Assembly: GCF_014204795.1 (NCBI RefSeq)
Contig: NZ_JACHMB010000001.1
Coordinates: 10,614,501 to 10,678,500 of the forward strand
Length of the DNA stretch: 64,000 bases
Direction of reading: 5' to 3'
DNA from: Nonomuraea jabiensis
GTDB taxonomy: Bacteria > Actinomycetota > Actinomycetes > Streptosporangiales > Streptosporangiaceae
Within the stretch, counting starts at the first letter, position 1; every line of letters starts with the position of its first letter. A program made the position numbers and the translations under genes. The notes below the pieces were generated by a model that saw only the letters and a program-made list of their open reading frames with translations, was not told the DNA's origin and ran no database searches. Positions 32,950-42,183 of the stretch are shown in pieces.

Positions 32950-33732
32950 TCATGCGGAGGGTTTGAGATGCTCGCCGAGGAACTGCAGCGTCGACCGGTG
33001 CAGCCGGGCGCGGTGGGGAACGGTGCTCCATCCGTGGTCGGCCCCGGGGACGACTTCCAGTTCGGCGTTGCCGTCGTAGTGGTCGAGATAGCGGCGGGCG
33101 TAGGCGACAGGGGCGATGTCGTCCTGGTCACCATGGATGATGCGCACCGGCCCGGCATAACCGCAGGACCGGCCGTAGACGTCGAGGCCGGCGATGTCGT
33201 CAACGAGAGCGGGGCTCATGCGGTGGCTGTCGGCGTCGAAATAGCCCTTCTCGCTGATCTCGGCGGCGATGTCGCGGCCCTTGAGGTAGCCCGAGCCCAC
33301 TTCGAAGGGGGCCACGGCGGCCGGCGACCACAGGCACGCGGCCCGGATTCCGGGTTCTTCGGCGGCGACGATGCCCGCGACGACGCCGCCCATGCTCATC
33401 CCGACCAGGGCGATGCGCTCGGGGTCGGCGAAGTCGAAGGTACGGACGGCCTGCACGACCGACCGGGTTTCGGCTATTTCGTTGGTGATGGTGACGTCGA
33501 AGAAATCGCCGTCGCTTTCCCCGTGCCCGGACAGGTCGAACCGGACCGACGCCATACCGATGCCCTCCAGCAGCCGCGCCATGAGGACGAAGGAACGGTT
33601 CTCCATGCGGTTGTTGGAGAACCCGTGGACGAACACCACCACGGCCCGGCGGGCCGTGGCCTGCTCCTCGGGGATGTGCACGCTGGAGCGCAGGGTCAGC
33701 CCTCGGTGCTGGAACTCGTGGTGGTGGATCAT
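32950..33732 (-). CDS. alpha/beta hydrolase
   Basis: A 260-residue serine hydrolase. It has VVVFVHGFSNNRMENRSF (oxyanion loop), the nucleophile elbow LVGMSMGGVVAGIVA, the acid in IIHGDQDDIAPV and the His in VVPGADHGWSTV. ATG 33732 is chosen because GGAAAGG lies 7 bases upstream. It resembles feruloyl-esterase-like acyl hydrolases and sits next to sugar-uptake genes, so removal of acyl groups from plant polysaccharide fragments is possible. No signal peptide. Confidence 0.85.
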   Translation of the reverse strand: MIHHHEFQHRGLTLRSSVHIPEEQATARRAVVVFVHGFSNNRMENRSFVLMARLLEGIGMASVRFDLSGHGESDGDFFDVTITNEIAETRSVVQAVRTFDFADPERIALVGMSMGGVVAGIVAAEEPGIRAACLWSPAAVAPFEVGSGYLKGRDIAAEISEKGYFDADSHRMSPALVDDIAGLDVYGRSCGYAGPVRIIHGDQDDIAPVAYARRYLDHYDGNAELEVVPGADHGWSTVPHRARLHRSTLQFLGEHLKPSA

Positions 33733-33767
33733 CAGGCCGCCTTTCCGGATACGCATGCGAGGTCAGG

Positions 33768-34595
33768 TCATCCCTTGATGGCGCCGGCGGTCATACCGGC
33801 GACGATCTTGCGATTGAAGAAGACGAAGAGCAGCAGCGGCGGGATCGTGATGAGGACGATGTCCATGAAGAGCAGGTTCCACTGGGTGTTGTACTGGCTC
33901 TGGAAGTTGTAGAGGGTCACCTGCACGGTGGCGTTGTCGTCGCCGGGGGTGAAGTAGAGCGGGTTGACGAAGTCGTTGAAGATGGCCACCGAGCTGGTCA
34001 GGATCACGGTGATGGTGACCGGCCGCAGCAGCGGGAAGATCACCCGGAAGAAGAGCGTCAGCCCGGTGCAGCCGTCGATCTGCGCCGCCTCGTCCAGTTC
34101 GCGCGGGATGGCCGCGATGAACGCGCGGAAGAGCAGCACCGCGTACGACAGCCCGAACGCCACCTCCACCAGGATCAGCCCGGGCAGCGTCTTGAACAGC
34201 CCCAACCCCTGCAACAGCCAGATGGTGGGCACGATCGCCGGCGGGATGATCAGCCCGGACAGCACCAGGAAGCCGGCCACCTTGCCGACCTTCCCCGCCC
34301 TGCGCTGCAGCACGAACGCGGCCATCGCGGCGAACACCACGATCAGCGCGACGGAGGTGACGGTCAGGACGGTGGAGTTCACGTAGGCGCGCAGCAGCAC
34401 GTAGTCCCGCGCCTGGATGACCTCCAGGAAGTTCCGCACGATCTGCCACTCCGTCGGCCAGGAGAAGTCCAGGTCCGCGGCCTGGTTCTGATCCTTGACC
34501 GCCGTCAGCAGCATCAACGAGAACGGCACCAGGAAGACCACGGTGGCCACCCCCAGCGCGATCACCTCGGCGCCGGCCCTCTTCAGTGTTCTCAT
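33768..34595 (-). CDS. sugar ABC transporter permease (MalG type)
   Basis: 275 residues with six predicted membrane helices and the EAA motif AIPRELDEAAQIDGCTGLT, ending in the typical GMTAGAIKG. ATG 34595 overlaps the MalF-type stop. Third gene of a binding protein-MalF-MalG operon under LacI-type control. Confidence 0.92.
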   Translation of the reverse strand: MRTLKRAGAEVIALGVATVVFLVPFSLMLLTAVKDQNQAADLDFSWPTEWQIVRNFLEVIQARDYVLLRAYVNSTVLTVTSVALIVVFAAMAAFVLQRRAGKVGKVAGFLVLSGLIIPPAIVPTIWLLQGLGLFKTLPGLILVEVAFGLSYAVLLFRAFIAAIPRELDEAAQIDGCTGLTLFFRVIFPLLRPVTITVILTSSVAIFNDFVNPLYFTPGDDNATVQVTLYNFQSQYNTQWNLLFMDIVLITIPPLLLFVFFNRKIVAGMTAGAIKG

Positions 34596-35527
34596 GCGGC
34601 CACCTGCCTTTTGCCGAGGAAGTAGTTGAGCGGAACGACGATGGCGGTGACGACGATGAACAGCAGCACGTTGCCGGCGGTGGACAGGCCGAAGAAGCCG
34701 GCCTGGTACTGCTTGTAGATGATCGAGGCGATGGTGTCGCTGGTGAAGCCGGGTCCGCCACGGGTCATCGTCCAGATGAGGTCGAAGGAGCGCAGGCCGC
34801 CGATGAACGACAGGATGATCACGGAGTAGGTGGCGGGCCAGCTCAGGGGCAGCGTGACGTGCCGGAAGCGGTGCCAGGCCCCGCCGCCGTCCACGGCGAC
34901 GGCCTGGTAGTAGTCGCGGGGGATGGACAGGATGCCGGCGATGTAGATGACGGTGGCGATGCCGACGCCCTTCCACACGTCGACGAGGGCGACCGACAGC
35001 AGCGCGGTGTTGGCGTCGCCGAGCCAGTCGGGGCCGTCGATGCCGATCACGGCCAGGGCCTTGTTGACCAGGCCGGTGTCGGGCCTGAGCAGGGCGCTGA
35101 AGGTGATGCCGACCGCGACCGTGGAGACCAGGACGGGGAAGAAGACCACCGAGCGCAGGAATCCGCGCAGCCGCAGCTTGCCGGTGAGCAGCACGCCGAG
35201 GAGCAGGCCGAGGACCACCTTCAGGCCGCTGGTGACGACGGCGTAGAACAGCGTGTTGGCGAAGCCGATGCGCAGGTTCTGCTCGGACAGGAAGTCGCGG
35301 AAGTTGTCCAGGCCCACGAAGGTGCTGTCGAACAGGGTCCAGCGGGTCAGCGCGAAGTAGAAGGCCATCACCGTCGGCACCAGGAAGATCACCAGGTAGA
35401 CGACGGCCGCCGGCAGGTACAGCGCGTACGGGTAGGCCGCGTGCCGCCGAGCCCTGGACGCTCGGGCGGGGCCCGGCCCGGCCGACACGCCGGGCCCCGT
35501 ACGAGGCCCGGCGTGCTGCCCGGTCAC
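34592..35527 (-). CDS. sugar ABC transporter permease (MalF type)
   Basis: About 311 residues, with a Gly/Pro/Ala/Arg-rich N-terminus before the first helix (YALYLPAAVVYLVIFLVPTV) and the EAA loop YYQAVAVDGGGAWHRFRHVT. GTG 35527 overlaps the binding-protein stop (GTGA). Confidence 0.92.
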   Translation of the reverse strand: MTGQHAGPRTGPGVSAGPGPARASRARRHAAYPYALYLPAAVVYLVIFLVPTVMAFYFALTRWTLFDSTFVGLDNFRDFLSEQNLRIGFANTLFYAVVTSGLKVVLGLLLGVLLTGKLRLRGFLRSVVFFPVLVSTVAVGITFSALLRPDTGLVNKALAVIGIDGPDWLGDANTALLSVALVDVWKGVGIATVIYIAGILSIPRDYYQAVAVDGGGAWHRFRHVTLPLSWPATYSVIILSFIGGLRSFDLIWTMTRGGPGFTSDTIASIIYKQYQAGFFGLSTAGNVLLFIVVTAIVVPLNYFLGKRQVAA

Positions 35528-36825
35528 CACCCGGTCAGTCCCAACTGCTGGGCCTGCTTCTCCACGTCCTTGTCGTACTGGGCGGCGCCCTCGGCCGGCG
35601 CGGTCAGCCCGGAGCCGACGGCGACGGCGATCTGCTCCAGCGACGGGCCCTTCACCGGGGACAGGAACTCCAGCGCCGGCGAGGTGGCGCCCTTGTCGAT
35701 GTACGCCTGCACGTCCTTGGCCACCTGGATGGCGTTGTCGGGCAGCTTGGCGCCCTTCACCCGGTACGGTCCCGTCGGCTGCACCACCTTGCTGATGGCC
35801 TCGGCGGCGGCCGGCGAGGCGACGAAGGCCGCGAACTTCTTGGCCGCCTCCAGGTTCTTGGTGCTCTTGGGGATGTAGATGGCCGGCGGCTCCCACACGG
35901 TGGCGCCGTTCTTGGCGGCGTCGGTGCCGGGGATGCCGAAGAAGCCGATGTCCGTCGCCGCCTGCGGGCTCGTGGCCAGCACCGGGGGCAGGATCGCGGT
36001 GAGCATCGGATAGTGCGCGCCTTGACCTTCGGCGAGCAGCTTCAGCCCCTGGTCCAGGGTGGCCGAGCCGAAGCCCTTGTTGAGGTAGCCCTTGGCGTGC
36101 ACCTCGGCCAGGTGCTGGAAGCTCGCCAGCGCGGCCGGGGTGGTGGCGAACTTGGCCTTGTTGGCCGTGTAGTCCTGGGCGAAGGCGGGCGCCGCGGCCT
36201 GGACGTTGTAGAAGTCGGCCAGGACGAACAGCTGCGAGGTCCAGGTGTCCTTGAACGTCGAGATCACCGGCGTGATCCCGGCCGCCTTGATCTTGTCGTT
36301 GTTGGCCATGAACTCGTCCCACGTCTTCGGGACCTGCAGGCCGAGCTTCTCGTAGACCTTGCGGTTGTAGAGGATGCCGCCGCCGGACGCGGCGGTGGCC
36401 GGCACGCCGTACACGTGGTCCCCTTGGGTCACCACCCGCAGGTAGTCCGGCTGGACGTTGGCCACCACCGGGTCGCCGGTGAGATCGACCAGGCTCTGGG
36501 CCGGGTTGAGCGCCTGCAGCAGCGACCCGGAGTTGTACCAGAACACGTCCGTCATCTCGCCGGTCGACAGGCGGGTCTTGACGATGTTGTCGCCCTCGCT
36601 GCCGCCCGGCTGGTTCTCGATCTTGACCTTGATCTTGGGGTTGGCCTGCATGAAGGCATCGGCCAGCGCCTTGGACGTGTCCACGGTCGACTGGTCGCTG
36701 CCCGTCATGAAGGAGAGGGTGACGGTGCCGTCGGAGGCGGGCTCCGAGCCGGATCCGCAGGAGGTCAGAGCCGCCAGCGCCAGGACGGCCGCAGCCGTCG
36801 CGAGCGTGCGGTGGGAGGTCTTCAC
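35524..36825 (-). CDS. sugar ABC transporter binding lipoprotein
   Basis: A 433-residue family 1 solute-binding protein with a lipoprotein signal (LALAALTSCGSGSEP). It shows FMTGSDQSTVDTSKALADAF, DVFWYNSGSLLQALNP, YGVPATAASGGGILYNRKVY and PKTWDEFMANNDKI. GTG 36825 has GGAGGGG 5 bases upstream. Promoter and operator are recognisable in front. Substrate unknown; probably an oligosaccharide. Confidence 0.92.
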   Translation of the reverse strand: MKTSHRTLATAAAVLALAALTSCGSGSEPASDGTVTLSFMTGSDQSTVDTSKALADAFMQANPKIKVKIENQPGGSEGDNIVKTRLSTGEMTDVFWYNSGSLLQALNPAQSLVDLTGDPVVANVQPDYLRVVTQGDHVYGVPATAASGGGILYNRKVYEKLGLQVPKTWDEFMANNDKIKAAGITPVISTFKDTWTSQLFVLADFYNVQAAAPAFAQDYTANKAKFATTPAALASFQHLAEVHAKGYLNKGFGSATLDQGLKLLAEGQGAHYPMLTAILPPVLATSPQAATDIGFFGIPGTDAAKNGATVWEPPAIYIPKSTKNLEAAKKFAAFVASPAAAEAISKVVQPTGPYRVKGAKLPDNAIQVAKDVQAYIDKGATSPALEFLSPVKGPSLEQIAVAVGSGLTAPAEGAAQYDKDVEKQAQQLGLTGW

Positions 36826-36842
36826 ACACCCCTCCAGGGTTA

Positions 36843-36856
36843 TTGAATCGTTTTAA
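36843..36856 (-). promoter_or_regulatory. LacI-type operator (TTGAATCGTTTTAA)
   Basis: A 14-bp imperfect palindrome centred on CG, 10 of 14 positions symmetric. It lies between the promoter and the GTG start of the binding-protein gene, where a repressor would block transcription. The adjacent LacI gene (37049-38089) is the likely binder. Confidence 0.55.
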
Positions 36857-36875
36857 GCGACTCCCCGATGCGGTT

Positions 36876-36905
36876 AACGTAGGCGTTACATGGAAGGAGT
36901 GTCAA
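36876..36905 (-). promoter_or_regulatory. promoter TTGACA-18-TACGTT for the sugar ABC operon
   Basis: A perfect -35 (36900-36905) and a good -10 (36876-36881) on the minus strand, 18 bases apart. The predicted start is near 36869, about 44 bases before the GTG codon. Confidence 0.65.
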
Positions 36906-37048
36906 GAGACCTTTTGGGTAACGGTACCCAGCCTTTTCCCAGCTCCGCTCGCTGCAATCGGGTTTCATTCGGTAACGGTTCTCACGCCGGGCAGCGCTCC
37001 GCGGAGGGCGGCGACAAGCAGTACAGAGCGGTACTCGAGCAGCCGGGC

Positions 37049-38089
37049 TCAGCTGCCGGACTGTCCCGGCGCGGCCGTGGAGCCGCGGACGACCAGGCTC
37101 GGGGTGACCGAGAAGCGCACGGGCGTCATGCGGCCTTCGATGCGTTCCAGCAGGAGCTTGCCTGCGGCCCGGCCCATCTCGGCGCCGTCCTGGTCGACGC
37201 TGGTCAGCGCGATGTTGGGCAGAGCGGCCAGGTGGATGTTGTCGTAGCCGGCGACCGAGACGTCCGCCGGGACGGACAGGCCGGCCTCGTGGACCGCGGC
37301 GAGCGCGCCGAGCGCCGCCTGGTCGGCCCCGGCGAAGATCGCCGTCGGCTGGGCCGAACGGCTCAGCAGCTCGCGAGCCCCCTCGTAGCCGCCCTGCTCG
37401 TGATAGAAGCTGGTCGCGATGGCGATCTCGTCGCCGAGCCCGTGCTCGCGCATGACGCGCTCGTAGGTCGCCGACCGGATGTTGTGCAGCAGGTCGGCCG
37501 GCCGCGCCTGGCTGTCGTCCTGGTGCGTGATGTGCGCGATGCGGCGGTGGCCCAGCTCGATGAGGTGCTTCACGACGAGCTCGGCGCCCGCCTCGTCGTC
37601 GTCGAACACCGAGTCGTAGTACGACGAGCGCTCGTGCCGGGCGAGCACCACGGTCGGCTTCTCCTTGGCCACTTCCTCCAGGCGTGCCTTCGAGGCGAGC
37701 GGGGCGACCATGATGATGCCGTCCACCTGGCGGTCCATGAGGGCGTCGACCGCCCGGAGCTCGACCTTGCGGGTGGCGCCGCCCTGGATCATGAACGCCT
37801 GGTAGTCGGTGCTCTCCAGGTACTCGGTGAGGCCGTCGAGGATGTCGGCGAAGAACGGGTTCCTGATGTGCGGCAGCACGAGCCCGATGGTGAAGGTGCG
37901 CCCGCGCATGCCGCGGGCCACCGCCTGCGGCCGGTAGCCGAGCTCCTCGATGGCCGTCTTGACCCGGTCTTTCATGGCCGGGCTGACACCGTAGGCGTTG
38001 CGGATCACCTTGGACACCGCTGTGACGGAGACCTGAGCGTGAGTCGCCACATCGGCGATGGTCACTCGTCGTCGACCAGGCGCGGCCAT
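37049..38089 (-). CDS. LacI-family transcriptional regulator
   Basis: 346 residues. The helix-turn-helix is VTIADVATHAQVSVTAVSKV with hinge VKTAIEELGYRPQAVARGM. The sugar-binding core includes IGLVLPHIRNPFFADILDGL, ELGHRRIAHITHQDD and the C-terminal PADVSVAGYDNIHLAALPNI. It lies directly upstream of, and on the same strand as, the sugar ABC operon, so it is the probable local repressor. Confidence 0.92.
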   Translation of the reverse strand: MAAPGRRRVTIADVATHAQVSVTAVSKVIRNAYGVSPAMKDRVKTAIEELGYRPQAVARGMRGRTFTIGLVLPHIRNPFFADILDGLTEYLESTDYQAFMIQGGATRKVELRAVDALMDRQVDGIIMVAPLASKARLEEVAKEKPTVVLARHERSSYYDSVFDDDEAGAELVVKHLIELGHRRIAHITHQDDSQARPADLLHNIRSATYERVMREHGLGDEIAIATSFYHEQGGYEGARELLSRSAQPTAIFAGADQAALGALAAVHEAGLSVPADVSVAGYDNIHLAALPNIALTSVDQDGAEMGRAAGKLLLERIEGRMTPVRFSVTPSLVVRGSTAAPGQSGS

Positions 38090-38210
38090 GGAACTCCATT
38101 TCCCGAGACGTGGTCCGATTGTACGAGCTCAGCGCATTGCTCCACCGGGCCCGTCCCGGCCCAAGGCCGGACCGAGATCCGTCCTCGCGGACCTCCTGTA
38201 TCCTCGGTGC

Positions 38211-38996
38211 ATGCCCACCGACTCGCCAGCGCCGATGGGCCATGACCTGTCGCAGTCCTACCGCGGGCTGCTGACCGAACGCATCGCCCGGCAGCTGGAG
38301 CACGACATTCGCTCCGGGAAGATCCGGGTGGGGACCAAGCTGCCCTCCGAGCGCGAGCTCGCGGCCCAGTTCGGCGCGAGCCGTAACGTCGTCCGCGAGG
38401 TGCTGCGCCGGCTCGAGGCCCAGGAGCTGATCGAGGTCGCCCCGGGACGAGGATCGTTCGTCAGCGAGCGCTCCCCCGTGCAGGCCCGCCACTACGACGC
38501 GCTCTACCGGGCGGAGCGGCCCACGGTCCGCCAGCTGATCGAGGCCCGCATCCCGCTGGAGGTCGAGATCGTCGGCCTGGCCACCGAGCGGGCCACCGAG
38601 GCGCAGCTCGCGGCCATCGGGCGGGCCAACGACGCGTTGCTCAAGGCGACCGACGTCGTCGACCAGGCCCACGCCGACCTCGACTTCCACGACGCGATCG
38701 CGCGGGCGTGCGGCAACCCGGTGCTGCGGATCATGCTGTCGTCGCTGAGCGGCATGATGTTCGAGATGATGCTCCGATCGCACTCCGACCCGGCCATCGC
38801 CGAGCCGGGCGTTCCGCATCATCCCGAGATCTTCGAGGCGATCACGGCCCGCGACGTCGAGCGGGCCCGCCGCTGCATGCTCGAGCACCTCACGCTCGGC
38901 CTTCGCACCTACGGCCAGGACCTCGACGTCAGCGTCGACGTGATGGCCAGGCAGCACATCGAGACCCTGCTGAGCCAGACCAAGGGCAACGGCTAA
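38211..38996 (+). CDS. FadR-subfamily GntR regulator (hexuronate type)
   Basis: 261 residues. The N-terminal winged helix (LTERIARQLEHDIRSGKI, LPSERELAAQFGASRNVV, APGRGSFVSE) is followed by an FCD ligand domain with metal-type residues (DLDFHDAIARACGN, EHLTLGLRTYG). TATCCT ends 6 bases before ATG 38211, suggesting a leaderless transcript. The next operon encodes sugar uptake and ManD, so a hexuronate-type inducer, as for UxuR/ExuR-like regulators, is inferred. Its probable operator is at 39049. Confidence 0.9.
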   Translation: MPTDSPAPMGHDLSQSYRGLLTERIARQLEHDIRSGKIRVGTKLPSERELAAQFGASRNVVREVLRRLEAQELIEVAPGRGSFVSERSPVQARHYDALYRAERPTVRQLIEARIPLEVEIVGLATERATEAQLAAIGRANDALLKATDVVDQAHADLDFHDAIARACGNPVLRIMLSSLSGMMFEMMLRSHSDPAIAEPGVPHHPEIFEAITARDVERARRCMLEHLTLGLRTYGQDLDVSVDVMARQHIETLLSQTKGNG

Positions 38997-39048
38997 CCAC
39001 CTCCCGCGCGGGCCGCCGGGGCTGGCCATGCCAAAAAGGGACTGCTAT

Positions 39049-39075
39049 GGTCCGACTGGTCCTACCAGTTGGACC
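39049..39075. promoter_or_regulatory. 27-bp palindromic operator of the FadR-type regulator
   Basis: The left arm GGTCCGACTGGT and right arm ACCAGTTGGACC flank a CCT centre; 11 of 12 pairs match. The inner CTGGT-N3-ACCAG fits the FadR-subfamily site style. It lies 26 bases before the start of the binding-protein gene and after the regulator gene. Confidence 0.75.
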
Positions 39076-39100
39076 AAGTCCAGAGAGACCGAGCGCAAGC

Positions 39101-40408
39101 ATGTCCATCACCAGCAAGAACCCCACTCGCCGTACCTTCGGCAAGATCGCGGCCGGGATGGCGGTCACCCTCGGAGGGGCAGCACTCGGAGGCTGCTCAG
39201 CCGGCGGCGGGAAGCCCTCCCCCGACACGCCGCTCCGCATCATGGCGATCAACCACGTCTGGTCGCAGGCGGTCAGGAAGCATCTGGCGGAGTTCGAGGA
39301 GCGGATCGGCCGCCGCGTGTCGATGTCGCTGCTCACCTCCGACCAGCTCGCCAACAGCTACAACGTCAAGCTCAACGCCTCGGCCACCGACATCGACGTC
39401 ATGATGGTCCGGGCGCTGCAGGAGCAGCTGCTCTTCGCGCACAACGGCTGGCTCGCCGATCTCACCGGCCTGGTGCAGGGCGACGCGGCCTACAACTGGG
39501 CCGACTTCCTGGAGGCGCCGCGCGAGCGCTCCGTCACCGCCCGCAAGGTCCTGAGCGTGCCGGTGGTGACCGAGCGCCCCCTCCTGTACTACCGAAAGGA
39601 CCTGGTCAAGGCGCCTGCCACGCTCGACGAGCTCATGGAGGCGGCGCTGCGGCTCGCCGACCGGCAGCGTAACTTCTTCGGGTACGTCGGCCGCGGGCAG
39701 CGCAGCGGCGCGGTGACCATGTGGTCGAGCTTCCTCTACTCCTTCGGCGGCGCGTTCACCCTCCAGGGGCGATCCGGCATCGGACGGCCGGAGGCGATCA
39801 CCGCCTACGAGTACTACGGCAGGCTGCTCGCGCAGGCAGGGCCGCCCGGCGCCACGAACATGAGCCTGGAGCAGGCCATGCCGATCTTCGCCCAGGGCAA
39901 GGCGGCCTTCTACGTCGACGCCGACGCCATCTACACCAACTTCCTCGACCCGAAGATCTCGACCGTCCAGGACACCGTCGGCTTCGCGCCGTTCCCGGCC
40001 GGCCCCGCGGGCGCGCGGCCCTTCAACATCCCGTCCTGGAGCCTGGGCATCAGCGCGTTCTCGCGGCTGCGTGACGAGGCCTGGCAGTTCATCCGCTGGG
40101 CGTCGAGCCCGGAGATGGTCAGGCGGCTGCAGGCGGACGGGATACCGGGAGCCCGGCAGTCGGCGTGGTCGGACCCGGCCACCCTCGCCTCGTTCCCGCC
40201 CGAGCTCGCCAGGAGCATGCAGGCGCAGGCGCGGAGCGGGGTGGGGCTCGACCGTCCCGACGTCCTGCAGGTGGGCCGCGCCCGGGACATCATCGGCCGG
40301 CCGCTCGTGGCCGGCATCCTCGGACAGCCGGTGGGGCCGGTCGCGCGCGAGGCCGACGCCGAGTTCGCCGACTTCCTCATCCGCGACAACCGTCACAGGG
40401 AGGCATGA
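39101..40408 (+). CDS. sugar ABC transporter binding lipoprotein (Tat-type signal)
   Basis: 435 residues. A twin-arginine signal (TRRTFGKIAAGMAVTLGGAA) leads to a lipobox GGCSAGGG, suggesting folded export and lipid anchoring. The body is a family 1 binding protein (YYRKDLVKAPATLDELMEAA, QAMPIFAQGKAAFYVDADA, SWSLGISAFS). First gene of an operon with two permeases and ManD, so a glucuronate-containing oligosaccharide is the likely ligand. Confidence 0.88.
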   Translation: MSITSKNPTRRTFGKIAAGMAVTLGGAALGGCSAGGGKPSPDTPLRIMAINHVWSQAVRKHLAEFEERIGRRVSMSLLTSDQLANSYNVKLNASATDIDVMMVRALQEQLLFAHNGWLADLTGLVQGDAAYNWADFLEAPRERSVTARKVLSVPVVTERPLLYYRKDLVKAPATLDELMEAALRLADRQRNFFGYVGRGQRSGAVTMWSSFLYSFGGAFTLQGRSGIGRPEAITAYEYYGRLLAQAGPPGATNMSLEQAMPIFAQGKAAFYVDADAIYTNFLDPKISTVQDTVGFAPFPAGPAGARPFNIPSWSLGISAFSRLRDEAWQFIRWASSPEMVRRLQADGIPGARQSAWSDPATLASFPPELARSMQAQARSGVGLDRPDVLQVGRARDIIGRPLVAGILGQPVGPVAREADAEFADFLIRDNRHREA

Positions 40409-41349
40409 TGTCCGCCACCCGGACAGCGCCGGCGATCAGCCGCGCCGCCGATCGCGGCAGGCCCCGCTCGTTCGAGCAGGCGAACAGGCGCCTGAAGTGG
40501 ACGATGCTGGCCCCGGCGCTCGCGTTCGTCGGGCTGATGATCGTCTTTCCGCTGGCCTTCACGCTCAACCTCAGCCTCACTGACGCCTTCGGCGCCGTGA
40601 ACGCCGGCAAGGGCTACGTCGGCCTGCGGAACTTCGGCGACGCGCTCACCGACTCGCGCCGCTTCTGGCCGGCCGTCGAGCGCACCGCCCTGTTCACGGT
40701 CGGCGCCGTACTGATCGAGACCGTGCTGGGCCTGGCCCTGGCCATGCTCATGCGCAAGCCGTTCCGCGGCATCCGCTGGGTCCGCACCGTGCTCATCATC
40801 CCGTTGCTGACCACCCCCGTGGCGGTCGGGATCCTCTGGCTGCTCATCCTCGACCCCACCAACGGCATCGCCAATCACCTGCTCGCCTCCGCCGGGATCC
40901 CGCCGCAGGAGTTCCTCGGCTCGGTGACTCAGTCGCTGCCGATCCTCATGCTCATCGACGTGTGGCAGTGGACGCCCATGATGACTCTGCTCCTGCTCGC
41001 CGGGCTGTCCACCCTGCCGGAGGAGCCCGAGGAGGCCGCCCACGTGGACGGGGCCGGCCTGTGGCAGCGCTTCCGGTACGTCGTCCTGCCGATGCTCGTG
41101 CCGACGCTGGCGACCGCCGTCGTCCTGCGCTCCATCGACGCGCTCAAGACCTTCGACATCCTGTACGCCACCAAGGGCCCGGGCGGTGGATCCTCCTTCG
41201 AGGTCGAGACCCTCAACGTCTACGCCTACGGCCTGACCTTCGACTACCAGGAATACGGCCTCGCCTCCGCCGTCCTGGTCCTGTTCACCCTCGCCATCAT
41301 CGGCGTCGTGGCCCTGCTCCGGCGCCGCCCCGGAAGGGGGTCCGCATGA
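40408..41349 (+). CDS. sugar ABC transporter permease (MalF type)
   Basis: About 313 residues, six helices (MLAPALAFVGLMIVFPLAF near the start) and EAA loop LPEEPEEAAHVDGAGLWQRF. Two adjacent ATG codons (40405, 40408) are possible; 40408 has better spacing from AGGGAGG. Overlaps the binding-protein stop. Confidence 0.9.
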   Translation: MSATRTAPAISRAADRGRPRSFEQANRRLKWTMLAPALAFVGLMIVFPLAFTLNLSLTDAFGAVNAGKGYVGLRNFGDALTDSRRFWPAVERTALFTVGAVLIETVLGLALAMLMRKPFRGIRWVRTVLIIPLLTTPVAVGILWLLILDPTNGIANHLLASAGIPPQEFLGSVTQSLPILMLIDVWQWTPMMTLLLLAGLSTLPEEPEEAAHVDGAGLWQRFRYVVLPMLVPTLATAVVLRSIDALKTFDILYATKGPGGGSSFEVETLNVYAYGLTFDYQEYGLASAVLVLFTLAIIGVVALLRRRPGRGSA

Positions 41350-42161
41350 GATCCAACCGCGTGCTGTCCTGGCTGCGCGGCGTCGCCATCACGGTCGTGT
41401 GCCTGGGCTTCGTCCTGCCGATCGTCTGGATGTTCGCCGCCGCGTTCAAGACCAACGTTCAGGTCACCGACCCCGGCGTGGGCCTGATCTTCTCCCCCAC
41501 CCTGGACAACTTCCGCAACGTCCTGGCCGACGGCGAGGTCCTCGCCTCGCTGCGCAACTCCCTGATCGTCGGGGTGGTCTCCACCGCGCTTTCGGCGGTC
41601 ATCGCCGTGCCCGCCGCGTGGGCGGTGGGACGGTTCAGGATGCACCGCACGGGATCCCTCGTCCTCGTGGCCCGCATCGTCCCGGCGATCTCCCTGCTGG
41701 TCCCCTGGTACTACCTGTTCGCCCAGGCCGGGCTGGTGGGCAGCTACACCGTGCTGATCCTCAGCCACATGTTCGTCTCCGTGCCGCTGATCCTGTGGAT
41801 CATGATCGGGTTCTTCGAGGGGCTGCCGATCGAGCTGGAGGAGGCCGCCCGCACCGACGGGCTGACCGTCTTCGGCGCCTTCTGGCGCATCGCCCTCCCC
41901 CTGGCCGCGCCGGGCACCACGACCGCGTCCGTGCTGGCGTTCGTGGCGAGCTGGAACAACTTCATGTTCGCCCTGATCTTCTCCGACGAGACCACCCAGA
42001 CCGCGCCGGTGACGCTGTTCAACTTCATCTCCTACGCCAGCACCGACTGGGGCGGCCTGATGGCCGCCGCCACGCTCATGACGGTGCCGGTCGTCATCGT
42101 CGCGGTCCTCGGCCAGAAGTACCTCGTGGCCGGGCTGACCGCCGGCGCCACCAAGGGCTGA
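41346..42161 (+). CDS. sugar ABC transporter permease (MalG type)
   Basis: 271 residues with EAA loop LPIELEEAARTDGLTVFGAF and the usual C-terminus GLTAGATKG. ATG 41346 overlaps the previous stop (ATGA). Confidence 0.92.
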   Translation: MRSNRVLSWLRGVAITVVCLGFVLPIVWMFAAAFKTNVQVTDPGVGLIFSPTLDNFRNVLADGEVLASLRNSLIVGVVSTALSAVIAVPAAWAVGRFRMHRTGSLVLVARIVPAISLLVPWYYLFAQAGLVGSYTVLILSHMFVSVPLILWIMIGFFEGLPIELEEAARTDGLTVFGAFWRIALPLAAPGTTTASVLAFVASWNNFMFALIFSDETTQTAPVTLFNFISYASTDWGGLMAAATLMTVPVVIVAVLGQKYLVAGLTAGATKG

Positions 42162-42183
42162 GCCCATCCCTGAAAGGTTGTTC

